Assembly: GCF_021173675.1 (NCBI RefSeq)
Contig: NZ_JAIHON010000003.1
Span: 62,001-126,000, forward strand
DNA: 64,000 nucleotides
Source: Streptomyces lincolnensis
GTDB lineage: Bacteria > Actinomycetota > Actinomycetes > Streptomycetales > Streptomycetaceae
Direction: 5' to 3'
Shown here: positions 15,750-25,915 of the stretch, piece by piece
Numbering within the stretch: position 1 is the first letter of the stretch
Layout of the letters: the number at the start of each line of letters is the position of its first letter
Notes under the pieces: generated by a model
Database searches by the model: none
What the model saw: only the letters and a program-made list of their open reading frames with translations
Told to the model about the DNA's origin: nothing
Position numbers and translations under genes: made by a program

Positions 15750-17120
15750 TCAGTCTCCGACGCGTACGGCATCCAGGACGCGGTCGGCCACCGAGGCACC
15801 CCCGCTCTGCCGGATCTGCACATACACCTGGGGCCGCTTCCCGCCGTCCGCCGGGAGGAGCGCCGCCTCCGTGACCGATCCGTCGTCCCCCGGACAGCCG
15901 CTCCACCTGCGGATCCTGCCGTGCCACACGGCACCGGCGTAATCGCGGGCGCCGTCGTAGCGACAGCCCGGATGGACGACCCCGTTCACCGCGGCCGTGA
16001 CGTCACCGCGCTCGCTCAGGCCCACGAACACGCCGTTCACCGCCGCGCCGAGGTCCTGCCAGGCCTCCACGTCGTCGGCGACGACCAGCCCCGGCTCGCG
16101 CCCGGCGGGCAGTCCGAGGAGCCGCGGATCCCAGCCCGAGGCGCGCAGCTGCCGCCCCCACGCGCCCGGCACCTCGGCCCTGATCCGCCCGGTGCCGTCC
16201 TCGACCCGCACCTCCGCGACCGGGGAGTGCCGGTCCACCAGCACGGATGTCACCCCGCCGGCCACCACCGCGACCACGACACACCCCAGCACCAGCACCC
16301 GCCCGCGGCGGCCGGAGCGCGGGCCGGACGCCTTGGCCGCCAGCCGCTCCAGCTCCTCGGCGAAGGCCCGCGCACTGGGCCACCGCCGCCCCCGCTCGGG
16401 CCGGAGCGCCCGCAGCAGGGCCCGCCGGACCTCGGGATCCAGACCGGGGCGCAGCCGGTCGGGCCGCACGATCCTCCCCGGCGGGCCCGGCACCGCACCG
16501 GTGACCAGGTGGTAGCCGACCGCGCCCAGGCTGTACACGTCGGCACGCTCGTCGATGCCCACGCCGGGTTCGGCCTGCTCCGGCGGCCGGTACCCCGCCG
16601 ACCCCGCGGCCTGGGTGAGCCCGGAGGCCTGGGCGAGGCTCTTGGCCAGCCCCAGGTCGGCGACCAGCACCCGCGAGGCCCCGTCCGGGACCCCGGCCAG
16701 CAGCACGTTGGTCGGCTTGATGTCCCGGTGCACGATCCCCGCCTCGTGCAGCGCGGCCGCGCCCCGGGCCGCCGCCGCGGTCAGCCGCAGCGCTTCGGAC
16801 ACCGGCAGCGGGCCGTCGGCGAGCAGGTCGGCGAGGGTGCCGCCGTCGGCGTACTCCATCACGAAGTACGGTCTGCCGTCGGGCAGTTCACCGATGTCGT
16901 AGACCTGCACCACCCGGTCCGAACCGGCCCGGCGCAGCATCCGGGCCTCGGACAGGAACCGCTCCCGCACGTCCAGGCGCGCCGACCAGTTGTCCGCGAG
17001 GACCTTGACGGCCACCGGCGCTCGGAGCACGTCGTCGTGCGCCAGCCACACCGTGCCGAACGCGCCGCTGCCCAGGCGCCGTTCGAGGCGGTAACGCCCG
17101 ATCCGCTCGACGGAGTGCAT
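15750..17120 (-). CDS. Receptor-type Ser/Thr protein kinase (PknB family)
   Basis: The 456-residue kinase has a glycine loop GSGAFGTV (17-24), invariant Lys39, HRDIKPTN with catalytic Asp133, and DLG in place of DFG at 155-157. ADVYSLGAVGYHLVTG and a juxtamembrane region follow. A single transmembrane helix (VLVLGCVVVAVVAGGVTSVLV) leads to a roughly 150-residue extracellular domain with two cysteines, with no PASTA repeats. It should phosphorylate Ser/Thr on cytoplasmic targets after sensing an external cue. It is divergent from an ECF sigma factor gene with 45 bases between the starts, which makes that sigma factor or its regulator a possible substrate. Confidence 0.92.
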   Translation of the reverse strand: MHSVERIGRYRLERRLGSGAFGTVWLAHDDVLRAPVAVKVLADNWSARLDVRERFLSEARMLRRAGSDRVVQVYDIGELPDGRPYFVMEYADGGTLADLLADGPLPVSEALRLTAAAARGAAALHEAGIVHRDIKPTNVLLAGVPDGASRVLVADLGLAKSLAQASGLTQAAGSAGYRPPEQAEPGVGIDERADVYSLGAVGYHLVTGAVPGPPGRIVRPDRLRPGLDPEVRRALLRALRPERGRRWPSARAFAEELERLAAKASGPRSGRRGRVLVLGCVVVAVVAGGVTSVLVDRHSPVAEVRVEDGTGRIRAEVPGAWGRQLRASGWDPRLLGLPAGREPGLVVADDVEAWQDLGAAVNGVFVGLSERGDVTAAVNGVVHPGCRYDGARDYAGAVWHGRIRRWSGCPGDDGSVTEAALLPADGGKRPQVYVQIRQSGGASVADRVLDAVRVGD

Positions 17121-17165
17121 ACGACTATCATGCCTGCCCTGCGATCGACTCCGAGGGGAGCGCCC

Positions 17166-17717
17166 GTGCCGGACACCGCTCCGACCGAGGACCTGGCACG
17201 GCGTGCGGCCGGCGGCGACCCGGCCGCGCTGGACGAGCTGCTCCACGCCATCCGCCCCGAAGTCGTCCGGCGCTGCGGACGGTTCCTGCCCTGCCGTGAG
17301 GACGCCGAGGAGGCGGCACAGGACGTACTCCTCCAAGTCGCCCGGAAGATCGGCACGTTCGAGGGGCGCAGCCGCTTCGGCACCTGGCTCCACACGGTCG
17401 TGGCCAACTGCGCCCGTCAGAAGTATCGCGAGCTCAGGCGGCGGGCCGCCGAACAGCCCGCGCCGATCGACGTCGAGCGGCACGCGGACCCCCGTACGAC
17501 CAGTGTGATCGCCGGTTCCCGCCTCGACCTGCTGGACGCGCTGGACCGGCTGGAGCGTGAACACCCGCACCTGGTCGCGCCGTTGGTGTACCGGGACATC
17601 TGCCAGCTGGAGTACGCCGAGGCGGCCGAACGCGCCGGGATCCCGCTCGGCACCTTCAAGTCACGGCTGCACGAGGCCCGCAGACAGGTACGGCCCTGGC
17701 TGGCGGCGCCCTCCTGA
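17166..17717 (+). CDS. ECF-type RNA polymerase sigma factor
   Basis: The 183-residue protein has region 2 (AALDELLHAIRPEVVRRCGRFL, DAEEAAQDVLLQVARKIGTFEGRSRFGTWLHTVVANCARQKYREL) and region 4 (LVYRDICQLEYAEAAERAGIPLGTFKSRLHEARRQVRPWL). There is no C-terminal extension. No anti-sigma factor gene is adjacent; the divergent neighbour is a membrane Ser/Thr kinase, an arrangement that suggests control by phosphorylation. The GTG at 17166 follows GGGGAG by five bases; an in-frame ATG at 17130 is possible but poorly supported. The family call is firm and the regulon unknown. Confidence 0.88.
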   Translation: MPDTAPTEDLARRAAGGDPAALDELLHAIRPEVVRRCGRFLPCREDAEEAAQDVLLQVARKIGTFEGRSRFGTWLHTVVANCARQKYRELRRRAAEQPAPIDVERHADPRTTSVIAGSRLDLLDALDRLEREHPHLVAPLVYRDICQLEYAEAAERAGIPLGTFKSRLHEARRQVRPWLAAPS

Positions 17718-17760
17718 CCGAGACCGGGGTCCGGCTCCTGCGGACGGCGCCCGAGGGGAT

Positions 17761-20139
17761 TCACACCTCGTCGGCGAGTGCGATCTCCGCCCAGATCGTC
17801 TTGCCCTCGCCGGTGTGCCGGCTGCCCCAGCGCTGGGTGAGCTGCGCGACCAGCAGCAGCCCGCGGCCGCCCTCGTCGAAGGTCTTGGCGCGGCGCAGGT
17901 GCGGAGCCGTGTGGTTGGTGTCGGACACCTCGCAGATCAGCGTGGTCTCGTCATGGATCAGCCGCAGCCGGATGGGGTGGGCGCCGTAGCGGATGGCGTT
18001 GGTGACCAGCTCGCTCACCACCAGCTCGGCGGTGAAGCTCACCCCGCTCAGCGACCACCTCTCCAGCTGGGCGACGACCTGCTTGCGGATCGGCCCCACG
18101 AGCGCGGGATCGGCCGGGATGTCCCAGGTGGCGACCTGCGAGGACGGCAGCCCCTTGGTGCGGGCCAGCAGCAGGGCCACGTCGTCCAGGGCACCGCCCG
18201 CCGGGAGCAGCTCGTGCAGGATCAGGTCGCACGTCTCCTCCAGCGAACCGGAGGAGCGGGACAGGGCCTCGCACAGCAGTGCCTGACTGGCGTCCACGTC
18301 CCGGTCCCGGGTCTCGATCAGACCGTCGGTGTACAGGGACAGCACGGTGCCCTCGGGCAGGGCGAACTCGACCGACTCGAACGGCAGCCCGCCCAGGCCC
18401 AGCGGCGGCCCGGGCGGCAGGTCGACCTCCTGGGGCGAGCCGCCCGGCGGGCTCATGACGGGCGCCGGATGTCCGGCCCGCGCCACGGTGCAGCGCCGCG
18501 AGACCGGGTCGTACACGGCGTACAGACAGGTGGCGCCGACCTCGCCGGGACTGCCCTCGCCGCCGGCCTCCGCGGACAGCCGGACGACCAGGTCGTCCAG
18601 GTGGGTGAGCAGTTCGTCGGGGGCGAGGTCGATGTCGGCGAGGGTGCGGACCGCGGTGCGCAGCCGGCCCATCGTCGCCGATGCCTGGATGCCGTGTCCG
18701 ACGACGTCCCCGACCACCATCGCGACCCGCATCCCGGACAGCGGGATCACGTCGAACCAGTCGCCGCCCACCCCGGCGCGGGCCGCCGGCAGATAGCGCG
18801 AGGCGGCCTCCACGGCGGCCGTGCGCGGCAGTGACCGGGGCAGCAGGCTGCGCTGGAGGGCGAGGGCGGTCTCACGCTCGCGGGAGTAGCGGCGGGCGTT
18901 GTCGATGCAGACGGCCGCCCGGGCGGTGATCTCCTCCGCCAGCAGCACGTCGTCGGGGGTGAAGCCGTCCGGCCGCCGGAAGCGGGTGAGGACGGCGACG
19001 CCGAGGGTCTGGCCGCGGGCCTGTATCGGCACCGACATCGTGGAGTGGATGCCGTACTGCTTGATCCGCTCCAGCCGGACGTCGTCCCAGCTGAGCCAGT
19101 CCGAGAGATCGCCGGTGTCCGTCGAGGCGACGATGGTGTGGCCCACCACCAGGGAGTCGGCCTGCGGGGAGGAGGCGGGGTAGACGTCGACCTGACCGGG
19201 CTTGGCCACGGCTTCCGGGTTGCCCGGGTTGATCGACCGGTGGGCGGCCCGGCGCAGACTGAACGGGGCGGTCAGCCGCCCGCTGAGGTACTCGCCCCCG
19301 TCGGCCGGAGGGTCCAGCAGGTCGACGCTGACGAAGTCGGCCAGGGCGGGGACGCAGACGTCCGCCAGTTCCTGCGCCGTCCGGGTGACGTCGAGCGTGG
19401 TGCCGACGCGGACGCTGGCCTCGTTCACCAGTTGCAGCCGCTCCCGGGCGAGGTACTGCTCGGTGAAGTCATGGGCGGCGACGCACACGCCCCGCACCCG
19501 TCCCCGGTCGTCGGTGATCGGGGCGATCCGGGCGAGCCAGGCGTTCATGCGCTCGTCGCCCATCGGCAGATACGTGCGCACGTCGTGCCCCCGGCCGGTG
19601 GTGAGCACGTGGTGCAGATGCTGCTCGATGTCCGCGCTCTGCGGTCTGCCGCTCATCTCGGGGACCCTCAGGCCCCGCACCCGCTCCTCGGGCAGGCCGA
19701 GGATCTCGGCCATGGCGCCGTTCATCCGGCGCAGGCGCAGCCGCTCGTCGTAGATCGCGACGGCGCAGGGGGACTGGACGAGCCGGGCGTCGTCCAGGGG
19801 GTCGCCCGGCGGGGACGGGCCGTCGCCCTCCAGCGGGGTCACGACCAGCCAGCGCCCCGGTCTGTCGTCGGCGGGTTCCCTGCGGTGGGCCAGGAGCCAC
19901 ACCGCCACCGTCGAGCCGTCCCGGTGACGCAGGGTGAGCGTGCCGTCCCAGCGGGGTGGCCGCGGTGTCCGTGGCAGGTCCCCGTCGACCAGCAGATCCG
20001 CGGCGGAACGGCCCACCATCTCGGCGGCCGAGTAGCCCAGGAGGCGGCGCGCGCCGTCGTTCCACTCCAGGAGTGTGCCCGTGTCGTCGACGACCGCCCG
20101 CGCTGTCGCGGCGTCGTCGAACGGATACACGGGACTCAT
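17761..20139 (-). CDS. PAS/PAS/GAF sensor with SpoIIE-type PP2C phosphatase and anti-sigma-kinase ATPase domain
   Basis: The 792-residue cytoplasmic protein has two PAS domains (about 1-95 and 110-225) and a GAF domain (about 235-400). A PPM/SpoIIE phosphatase (about 410-625) has GGDWFDVIPLSGMRVAMVVGDVVGHG. It ends in an HATPase_c/RsbW-like domain (about 650-790: ELVVSELVTNAIRYGAHPI, EGGRGLLLVAQLTQRWG). Such proteins dephosphorylate STAS anti-anti-sigma factors and may also re-phosphorylate or bind sigma factors. The ATG at 20139 has GGAG eight bases upstream; a GTG at 20166 lacks a binding site. The STAS protein at 36.7 kb is one possible partner. Confidence 0.9.
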   Translation of the reverse strand: MSPVYPFDDAATARAVVDDTGTLLEWNDGARRLLGYSAAEMVGRSAADLLVDGDLPRTPRPPRWDGTLTLRHRDGSTVAVWLLAHRREPADDRPGRWLVVTPLEGDGPSPPGDPLDDARLVQSPCAVAIYDERLRLRRMNGAMAEILGLPEERVRGLRVPEMSGRPQSADIEQHLHHVLTTGRGHDVRTYLPMGDERMNAWLARIAPITDDRGRVRGVCVAAHDFTEQYLARERLQLVNEASVRVGTTLDVTRTAQELADVCVPALADFVSVDLLDPPADGGEYLSGRLTAPFSLRRAAHRSINPGNPEAVAKPGQVDVYPASSPQADSLVVGHTIVASTDTGDLSDWLSWDDVRLERIKQYGIHSTMSVPIQARGQTLGVAVLTRFRRPDGFTPDDVLLAEEITARAAVCIDNARRYSRERETALALQRSLLPRSLPRTAAVEAASRYLPAARAGVGGDWFDVIPLSGMRVAMVVGDVVGHGIQASATMGRLRTAVRTLADIDLAPDELLTHLDDLVVRLSAEAGGEGSPGEVGATCLYAVYDPVSRRCTVARAGHPAPVMSPPGGSPQEVDLPPGPPLGLGGLPFESVEFALPEGTVLSLYTDGLIETRDRDVDASQALLCEALSRSSGSLEETCDLILHELLPAGGALDDVALLLARTKGLPSSQVATWDIPADPALVGPIRKQVVAQLERWSLSGVSFTAELVVSELVTNAIRYGAHPIRLRLIHDETTLICEVSDTNHTAPHLRRAKTFDEGGRGLLLVAQLTQRWGSRHTGEGKTIWAEIALADEV

Positions 20140-20416
20140 CGGCGCCACTCCATTGCGCACACTCACAGTGAACAGATGTTTTCACTCGGGCTCCAGCCTA
20201 GTGCGTCGCGCCTGCGCGTGGACGGGAACTGCTGTGCGGGCGGCGGTGCGGTCGGGTCGCGATCGGGGCGCGGTCAAGGGGGAAATCCGGCCGTTGTGAC
20301 ACCTGGGGTGGAAGCGGCTCACCGCACCCTTGACGGGCGCGTGCGACAGGCCGACAGAATCTGTTTGTTCACGATCAGTTGTGAGTACTTCTGGGCCCTG
20401 ATGAGGGAGAGCCGCC

Positions 20417-23400
20417 ATGACGGTCACTCGCAGATCGGTACTACTGGCCTCCGCGGCCGCACCGGCCGCCGGCGCACTGGCCGGGACCCCGGCGGCACAG
20501 GCCGCCGAGGCCCTGGCGGCGGGGGGAGCCGCCGGGCGCGGCACGATCCCGCTGCGCGACGGCTGGCGCTTCGCGCTGGTCGACCCGGGCGGGATCACCG
20601 ACCCCACCGGCGAGTACGCCGACGCCGCCGCCCCCGGCCACGACGACTCCGGATGGCGCCAGGTCGCCGTCCCGCACGACTGGAGCATCGAACTCGCCCC
20701 GACCACCGAGCACGGCACCACCAGCGGCACCGGGTTCTTCCCCGGCGGCCTGGGCTGGTACCGCCTCGCCTTCACCCTGCCGCCCTCCTACGCGGGCAAG
20801 CGGATCTCGGTGGAGTTCGACGGCGTCTACATGGACTCGTACGTCCACTGCAACGGCACCGAGGTCGGCCGCCACCCCTACGGCTACACCGGCTTCGCCT
20901 TCGACCTCACCGACCTGCTGCACACCGACGGCACCACCGCGAACGTCCTGGCGGTCAAGGTGCAGAACCGGCTGCCCAGCAGCCGCTGGTACTCGGGCAG
21001 CGGCATCTACCGCGAGGCCCGCCTCGTCGTCACCGAACCGGTCCACGTGGCTCGCTGGGGCACGTATGTCACCACCCCCGACATCACCGCCGAGCGCGCC
21101 ACGGTCAAGGTGGAGACCTCGGTGGTGAACGGGACGGGCGCGGCGGCACCGGTCGAGATCCGGTCACGGGTCAGGGACCCGCGCGGTCGCACGGTGGCCC
21201 GTACCGCCTCCACGGTCACGGTCGACGGACAGGCCACGGAAGGCCACGAACTCACCGTCCCCGACCCCCAGTTGTGGGACTTCGAGACACCGCGCCGCTA
21301 CACGCTGGAGACCGAACTGCGCTTCGGCGGCAGGACCGTCGACACCTACCGCACCCCCTTCGGCTTCCGCACCTTTCGCTTCGACCCGGACGAGGGCTTC
21401 CACCTCAACGGCACCTATCACAAGATCAAGGGCGTCGACCTGCACCACGACCTGGGCGCGCTCGGCGCCGCCGTCGGCATCGACGCGATCCGCAGACAGA
21501 TGACCATCATGAAGTCGATGGGCGTCAACGCCTTCCGCACCTCCCACAACCCGCCCGCGCCGGAGATGATCCAGGTCTGCGAGGAGATGGGCATCGTGAT
21601 GCTGGTGGAGGCGTTCGACTGCTGGAGGACCCCCAAGAACCGGTACGACTACGGCCGGTTCTTCGACGAGTGGGCCGACAAGGACGTCACGGAGATGGTG
21701 GAGGCCGCCCGCAACTCGCCCGCCGTCCTCATGTGGTCGATCGGCAACGAGGTCCCCGACTTCTCCTCCACCGCCGGCCTCGCGATGGCGGACCGGCTGA
21801 TCGCCGCGGTCAAGGCCTCCGACGACACCCGTCCGATCGTCATCGGCTCCGACCGGCACCGCAGCGTGCCCGCGCCGGGCACCCCGGGCGACCTGCTCCT
21901 CGCCAAGCTCGACGGCCTCGGCCTGAACTACAACACCGCCAAGTCGGTGGACGCCCTGCACGCCCGCTACCCGCACCTGTTCCTCTTCGAGTCCGAGTCC
22001 TCCTCCGAGACCTCCACCCGCGGCACCTACCAGGAGCCGGAGCACCTCAACACCGGCGAGAACCACACCCCCGGCAGGCGGGCGACCTCGTCGTACGACA
22101 ACAACCTCGCCTCCTGGACCATGAGCGGCGAGTACGGCCACAAGAAGGACCGCGACCGGAAGTGGTTCGCCGGGGAGTTCCTGTGGTCCGGGATCGACTA
22201 CATCGGGGAGCCCACGCCGTACAACGTCTTCCCGGTGAAGGCGTCCTTCTTCGGCGCCGTCGACACGGCCGGCTTCCCGAAGGACATGTACCACCTCTTC
22301 CGCAGCCAGTGGGTGAGCGAGCCCATGGTCCATCTGCTGCCGATGACCTGGAACCACCAGGAGGGCGACACGGTCGAGGTGTGGGCGTACGCCAACGTCG
22401 CCTCCGTGGAGCTGTTCCTGAACGGCAGGTCCCTCGGCACGCGGACGTTCGACACCAAGAAGACCCTCGACGGCCGCGCGTACCTGGAGACCACCGAGGC
22501 CACCGGCGACGACAAGACCTTCACCGACGGCCCCTACCCGGGCAGTTACACCAGCCCGAACGGCAGCGCGGGCAAGCTCCACCTCACCTGGAAAGTCCCC
22601 TACGAGCCGGGCGAGTTGAAGGCCGTGGCCCGCAGGAACGGCAGGGTGGTCGCCACCGACGTCCTGCGCACTGCCGGCGCACCCCACGCCGTACGCCTCA
22701 CCCCCGACCGCACATCCCTGGCCGCCGACGGCCGTTCCCTGGTCTTCGTCACGGCCGACGTCGTCGACGCCCGGGGAGTCGTGGTGCCCGACGCCGAGCA
22801 TCTGATCTCCTTCGCGGTGACGGGCGGCTCCCTCGCGGGGCTCGACAACGGCCGTGAGGAGAGCGCCGAGCGCTACCAGGCGAGCACCCGCACCGCCTTC
22901 CACGGCAAGGCGCTGGCGATCGTCCGTGCCGGGACGGAACCGGGCGCCGTGAAGGTGACCGCGCGGGTGTCGGGCCTGCGCCCGGGCACGGCGACCGTAC
23001 GGGCCGCCCCCGCCCGCCCGGCCGTGACCACTCCGGCCGCCGTGCTCCGGCCCGATCACCCGGCGCCGCCGAACTATCCGTACGCGGACGCCAGTTACTC
23101 CGGCCGTCCCGACACGCTGCCGGCCGCCATGCTCGACGGCGACCCGGCCACCGGCTGGTCCAACGCCTTCGTCAAGGCCGCCACCGCGCTGCTGCCCGCC
23201 TTCAACGGAGCCCGGACCGAGGACTGGGTGTCGGTGGACTTCGGGCGGACGCGGACCTTCGACCGGGTGGAGGTCTCCTTCACCCTGAGCGCGACCCACA
23301 GCCTGCCCTCCTCGATCGAGGCCGAGGTGTGGGACGGCCGGGCCTACGTGGCGGTGACGGGGGCGGTCGTCGACTGGGCCACCGCCTCCGACGAACCGAC

Positions 23401-23518
23401 GGTGGTCGCCTTCGACGCCGTGCGCGGCTCCCGGCTCCGGCTCACCCTGACCAGCGCCCACCCGGACCAGGCACGCGGCGCGATCCGCATCAGCAGGCTG
23501 GAGGTCCCGGCCGGCTGA
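20417..23518 (+). CDS. Secreted glycoside hydrolase family 2 (beta-galactosidase-like) with C-terminal F5/8-type carbohydrate-binding domain
   Basis: The 1033-residue enzyme starts with a Tat-type signal (TRRSVLLASAAAPAAGALAG, then AQA cleavage). It continues with the GH2 sugar-binding jelly roll (about 45-215), an immunoglobulin-like domain and the TIM barrel (about 330-600). GVNAFRTSHNPPAPE and WSIGNEV carry the acid/base Glu445. Glu527, in the ESSSETSTRG strand, is the probable nucleophile. Further beta domains and a discoidin/CBM32-like module (about 880-1033) follow. It should hydrolyse beta-galactosides or related plant glycans outside the cell. GGGAG lies eight bases before the ATG. 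A weak promoter (TTGACG 20330-20335, CAGAAT 20355-20360) is possible. Confidence 0.92.
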   Translation: MTVTRRSVLLASAAAPAAGALAGTPAAQAAEALAAGGAAGRGTIPLRDGWRFALVDPGGITDPTGEYADAAAPGHDDSGWRQVAVPHDWSIELAPTTEHGTTSGTGFFPGGLGWYRLAFTLPPSYAGKRISVEFDGVYMDSYVHCNGTEVGRHPYGYTGFAFDLTDLLHTDGTTANVLAVKVQNRLPSSRWYSGSGIYREARLVVTEPVHVARWGTYVTTPDITAERATVKVETSVVNGTGAAAPVEIRSRVRDPRGRTVARTASTVTVDGQATEGHELTVPDPQLWDFETPRRYTLETELRFGGRTVDTYRTPFGFRTFRFDPDEGFHLNGTYHKIKGVDLHHDLGALGAAVGIDAIRRQMTIMKSMGVNAFRTSHNPPAPEMIQVCEEMGIVMLVEAFDCWRTPKNRYDYGRFFDEWADKDVTEMVEAARNSPAVLMWSIGNEVPDFSSTAGLAMADRLIAAVKASDDTRPIVIGSDRHRSVPAPGTPGDLLLAKLDGLGLNYNTAKSVDALHARYPHLFLFESESSSETSTRGTYQEPEHLNTGENHTPGRRATSSYDNNLASWTMSGEYGHKKDRDRKWFAGEFLWSGIDYIGEPTPYNVFPVKASFFGAVDTAGFPKDMYHLFRSQWVSEPMVHLLPMTWNHQEGDTVEVWAYANVASVELFLNGRSLGTRTFDTKKTLDGRAYLETTEATGDDKTFTDGPYPGSYTSPNGSAGKLHLTWKVPYEPGELKAVARRNGRVVATDVLRTAGAPHAVRLTPDRTSLAADGRSLVFVTADVVDARGVVVPDAEHLISFAVTGGSLAGLDNGREESAERYQASTRTAFHGKALAIVRAGTEPGAVKVTARVSGLRPGTATVRAAPARPAVTTPAAVLRPDHPAPPNYPYADASYSGRPDTLPAAMLDGDPATGWSNAFVKAATALLPAFNGARTEDWVSVDFGRTRTFDRVEVSFTLSATHSLPSSIEAEVWDGRAYVAVTGAVVDWATASDEPTVVAFDAVRGSRLRLTLTSAHPDQARGAIRISRLEVPAG

Positions 23519-23619
23519 CCGCCGCCGCACGGTCCTCGAAACGGTTCGGGCGGAACGAGTCCCGTCCGGACCGTTGACGGGATGTCATGGCTGCAACAAG
23601 CATGGCCTTCGCCCACATC

Positions 23620-23633
23620 TGGGAGCGCTCCCA
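23620..23633. promoter_or_regulatory. CebR box (cellobiose-responsive operator)
   Basis: TGGGAGCGCTCCCA is a perfect 14-bp palindrome identical to the established CebR operator of Streptomyces. CebR is the LacI-family repressor released by cello-oligosaccharides. It lies 38 bases before the GTG of the GH9 gene. It is just downstream of a possible promoter (TTGACG near 23573, AAGCAT 18 bases on), a position suited to roadblock repression. Confidence 0.92.
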
Positions 23634-23671
23634 CGCCGAGCGTGACCCGTACCTCTCCGAGGAGCCCGGAC

Positions 23672-25915
23672 GTGAAACGACGCAGAACCGCCCTGATCTC
23701 CCTGACGGCCCTGCTCGGGGCGGCACTCGTGGGCCTCCCCGCCCCCGGGGCCGCCGCCGACGAGGTCGAACAGGTCAAGAACGGCACCTTCGACACCACC
23801 ACCGCCCCCTGGTGGACCACCAGCAACGTCACCGCGGAACTGTCCGGCGGACAGCTCTGTGCCGCCATACCGGGCGGCACCGCCAACCGCTGGGACGCCG
23901 CCGTCGGACAGAACGACATCACCCTGGTCAAGGGCGAGTCGTACAAGTTCTCCTTCAGCGCGAACGGTTCGCCCGAGGGACACGTGCTGCGCGCCATCGT
24001 CGGGCTGTCGGCGGCGCCCTACGACACCTACTTCGAGGTCAGCCCGCAGCTCAGCGTGTCGGGCAACACCTACTCCTACACGTTCACCTCGCCCGTCGAC
24101 ACCGCCCAGGGCCAGGTCGGCTTCCAACTCGGCGGCAGCGCCGACCCGTTCCGCTTCTGCATGGACGACGTGTCCCTGCTGGGCGGTGTCCCGCCCGAGG
24201 TGTACGAGCCCGACACCGGGCCCCGGGTCCGGGTCAACCAGGTCGCCTATCTGCCGGCCGGTCCCAAGAACGCCACACTGGTCACCGACGCGACCGCCAG
24301 TCTGCCCTGGCAGCTGAAGAACGCCACCGGCGCGGTGGTGGCCCGGGGCGCGACCGTCCCGCGCGGCACCGACGCCTCCTCCGGGCAGAACGTGCACTCC
24401 ATCGACTTCGGCGCCTTCAAGAAGAAGGGCACCGGCTTCACCCTGGTCGCCGACGGCGAGACCAGCCGCCCCTTCGACATCGGCACGAGCGCCTACGAGC
24501 AGCTCCGCCTCGACGCGCCGAAGTACTACTACACCCAGCGCAGCGGCATCGCGATCCGCGACGACCTGCGCCCGGGCTACGGCCGCGCCGCCGGACACGT
24601 GAACGTGGCCCCCAACCAGGGCGACAAGGACGTGCCCTGCCAGCCGGGCGTGTGCGACTACACGCTCGACGTCACCGGCGGCTGGTACGACGCGGGCGAC
24701 CACGGCAAGTACGTGGTCAACGGCGGCATCTCCACCTGGGAGGTACTGAGCACCTACGAGCGCGAGCTGCTGGCCCGCACCGGGCAGGCGGAGCGCCTCG
24801 GCGACGGCACCCTCGCCATCCCCGAGAGCGGCAACAAGGTGCCCGACATCCTCGACGAGGCCCGCTGGGAGCTGGAGTTCCTGCTGAAGATGCAGGTGCC
24901 GGCCGGGCAGCCGCTGGCCGGCATGGCCCATCACAAGATCCACGACGAGCAGTGGACCGGTCTGCCGCTGATGCCGAGCGACGATCCGCAGAAGCGTGAG
25001 CTGCACCCGCCGTCCACCGCGGCGACCCTGAACCTGGCGGCGACGGCCGCGCAGGCGGCCCGTCTGTACAAGCCGTACGACAAGGCGTTCGCGGCGAAGG
25101 CCCTCGCGGCCGCCCGCACCGCCTGGGCGGCGGCGCTCGCCCACCCCGACCGGTACGCCTCGGAGAGCGACGGCATCGGCGGCGGCACCTACGCCGACAA
25201 CAACGTCACCGACGAGTTCTACTGGGCGGCGGCCGAGCTGTACCTCACCACCGGTGAGAAGGCGTTCCAGGACCACGTCCTCGCCTCGCCCGTCCACACC
25301 GCAGACATCTTCACCCCCGTCGGCTACGACTGGGCCAGGACCGCCGCCGCGGCCCGCCTGGACCTCGCCACCGTGCCGAACAGGCTGCCCGGCCGCGACA
25401 AGGTCCGCCAGTCCGTCGTCAAGGGCGCCGACCGCTACCTGGCCACGCTGAAGGCCCACCCGTACGGCATGCCGTACGCCCCCGAGGGCAACGTCTACGA
25501 CTGGGGCTCCAACCACCAGATCCTGCACAACGCGGTCGTCATCGCCACCGCGTACGACATCACGGGCGGCTCGAAGTACCGGGACGGCGCCGTGCAGAGC
25601 ATGGACTACATCTTCGGCCGCAACGCGCTGAACATGTCGTACGTGACCGGCTACGGCGAGGTCAACGCCCATAACCAGCACGCCCGTTGGTACGCCCACC
25701 AGCTGGACCCGAGCCAGCCCAACCCGCCGCGGGGGACCTTGGCGGGCGGGCCGAACTCGAGCATCCAGGACCCCTTCGCACAGAGCAAACTCCAGGGCTG
25801 TGTCGGCCAGTTCTGCTACATCGACGACATCCAGTCCTGGTCGACCAACGAGCACACCATCAACTGGAACTCGGCCCTGACCCGGATGGCGTCCTTCGTG
25901 GCGGATCAAGGCTGA
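23672..25915 (+). CDS. Secreted GH9 endoglucanase with N-terminal CBM4/9 domain
   Basis: The 747-residue cellulase has a Sec signal ([21 protein letters not shown], cleaved near AAADE), then a CBM4_9 beta-sandwich (about 35-180: [24 protein letters not shown]). An Ig-like CelD-N domain ([15 protein letters not shown]) precedes the (alpha/alpha)6 barrel. [16 protein letters not shown] holds Asp340 and Asp343, which activate water, and [12 protein letters not shown] holds the acid Glu727. It cleaves beta-1,4-glucan outside the cell. AGGAG precedes the GTG. The CebR box 38 bases upstream places it in the cellulose-induced regulon. Its 3' end overlaps the convergent cytochrome b gene by 56 bases. 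Confidence 0.95.
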   Translation: MKRRRTALISLTALLGAALVGLPAPGAAADEVEQVKNGTFDTTTAPWWTTSNVTAELSGGQLCAAIPGGTANRWDAAVGQNDITLVKGESYKFSFSANGSPEGHVLRAIVGLSAAPYDTYFEVSPQLSVSGNTYSYTFTSPVDTAQGQVGFQLGGSADPFRFCMDDVSLLGGVPPEVYEPDTGPRVRVNQVAYLPAGPKNATLVTDATASLPWQLKNATGAVVARGATVPRGTDASSGQNVHSIDFGAFKKKGTGFTLVADGETSRPFDIGTSAYEQLRLDAPKYYYTQRSGIAIRDDLRPGYGRAAGHVNVAPNQGDKDVPCQPGVCDYTLDVTGGWYDAGDHGKYVVNGGISTWEVLSTYERELLARTGQAERLGDGTLAIPESGNKVPDILDEARWELEFLLKMQVPAGQPLAGMAHHKIHDEQWTGLPLMPSDDPQKRELHPPSTAATLNLAATAAQAARLYKPYDKAFAAKALAAARTAWAAALAHPDRYASESDGIGGGTYADNNVTDEFYWAAAELYLTTGEKAFQDHVLASPVHTADIFTPVGYDWARTAAAARLDLATVPNRLPGRDKVRQSVVKGADRYLATLKAHPYGMPYAPEGNVYDWGSNHQILHNAVVIATAYDITGGSKYRDGAVQSMDYIFGRNALNMSYVTGYGEVNAHNQHARWYAHQLDPSQPNPPRGTLAGGPNSSIQDPFAQSKLQGCVGQFCYIDDIQSWSTNEHTINWNSALTRMASFVADQG

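Noticed and set aside
19045..22857. 1,270-codon plus-strand open frame across the phosphatase and GH2 genes
   Set aside because: It is the antisense of the PP2C gene joined to a shifted frame of the GH2 gene. Composition is Arg-rich and no family features are present.
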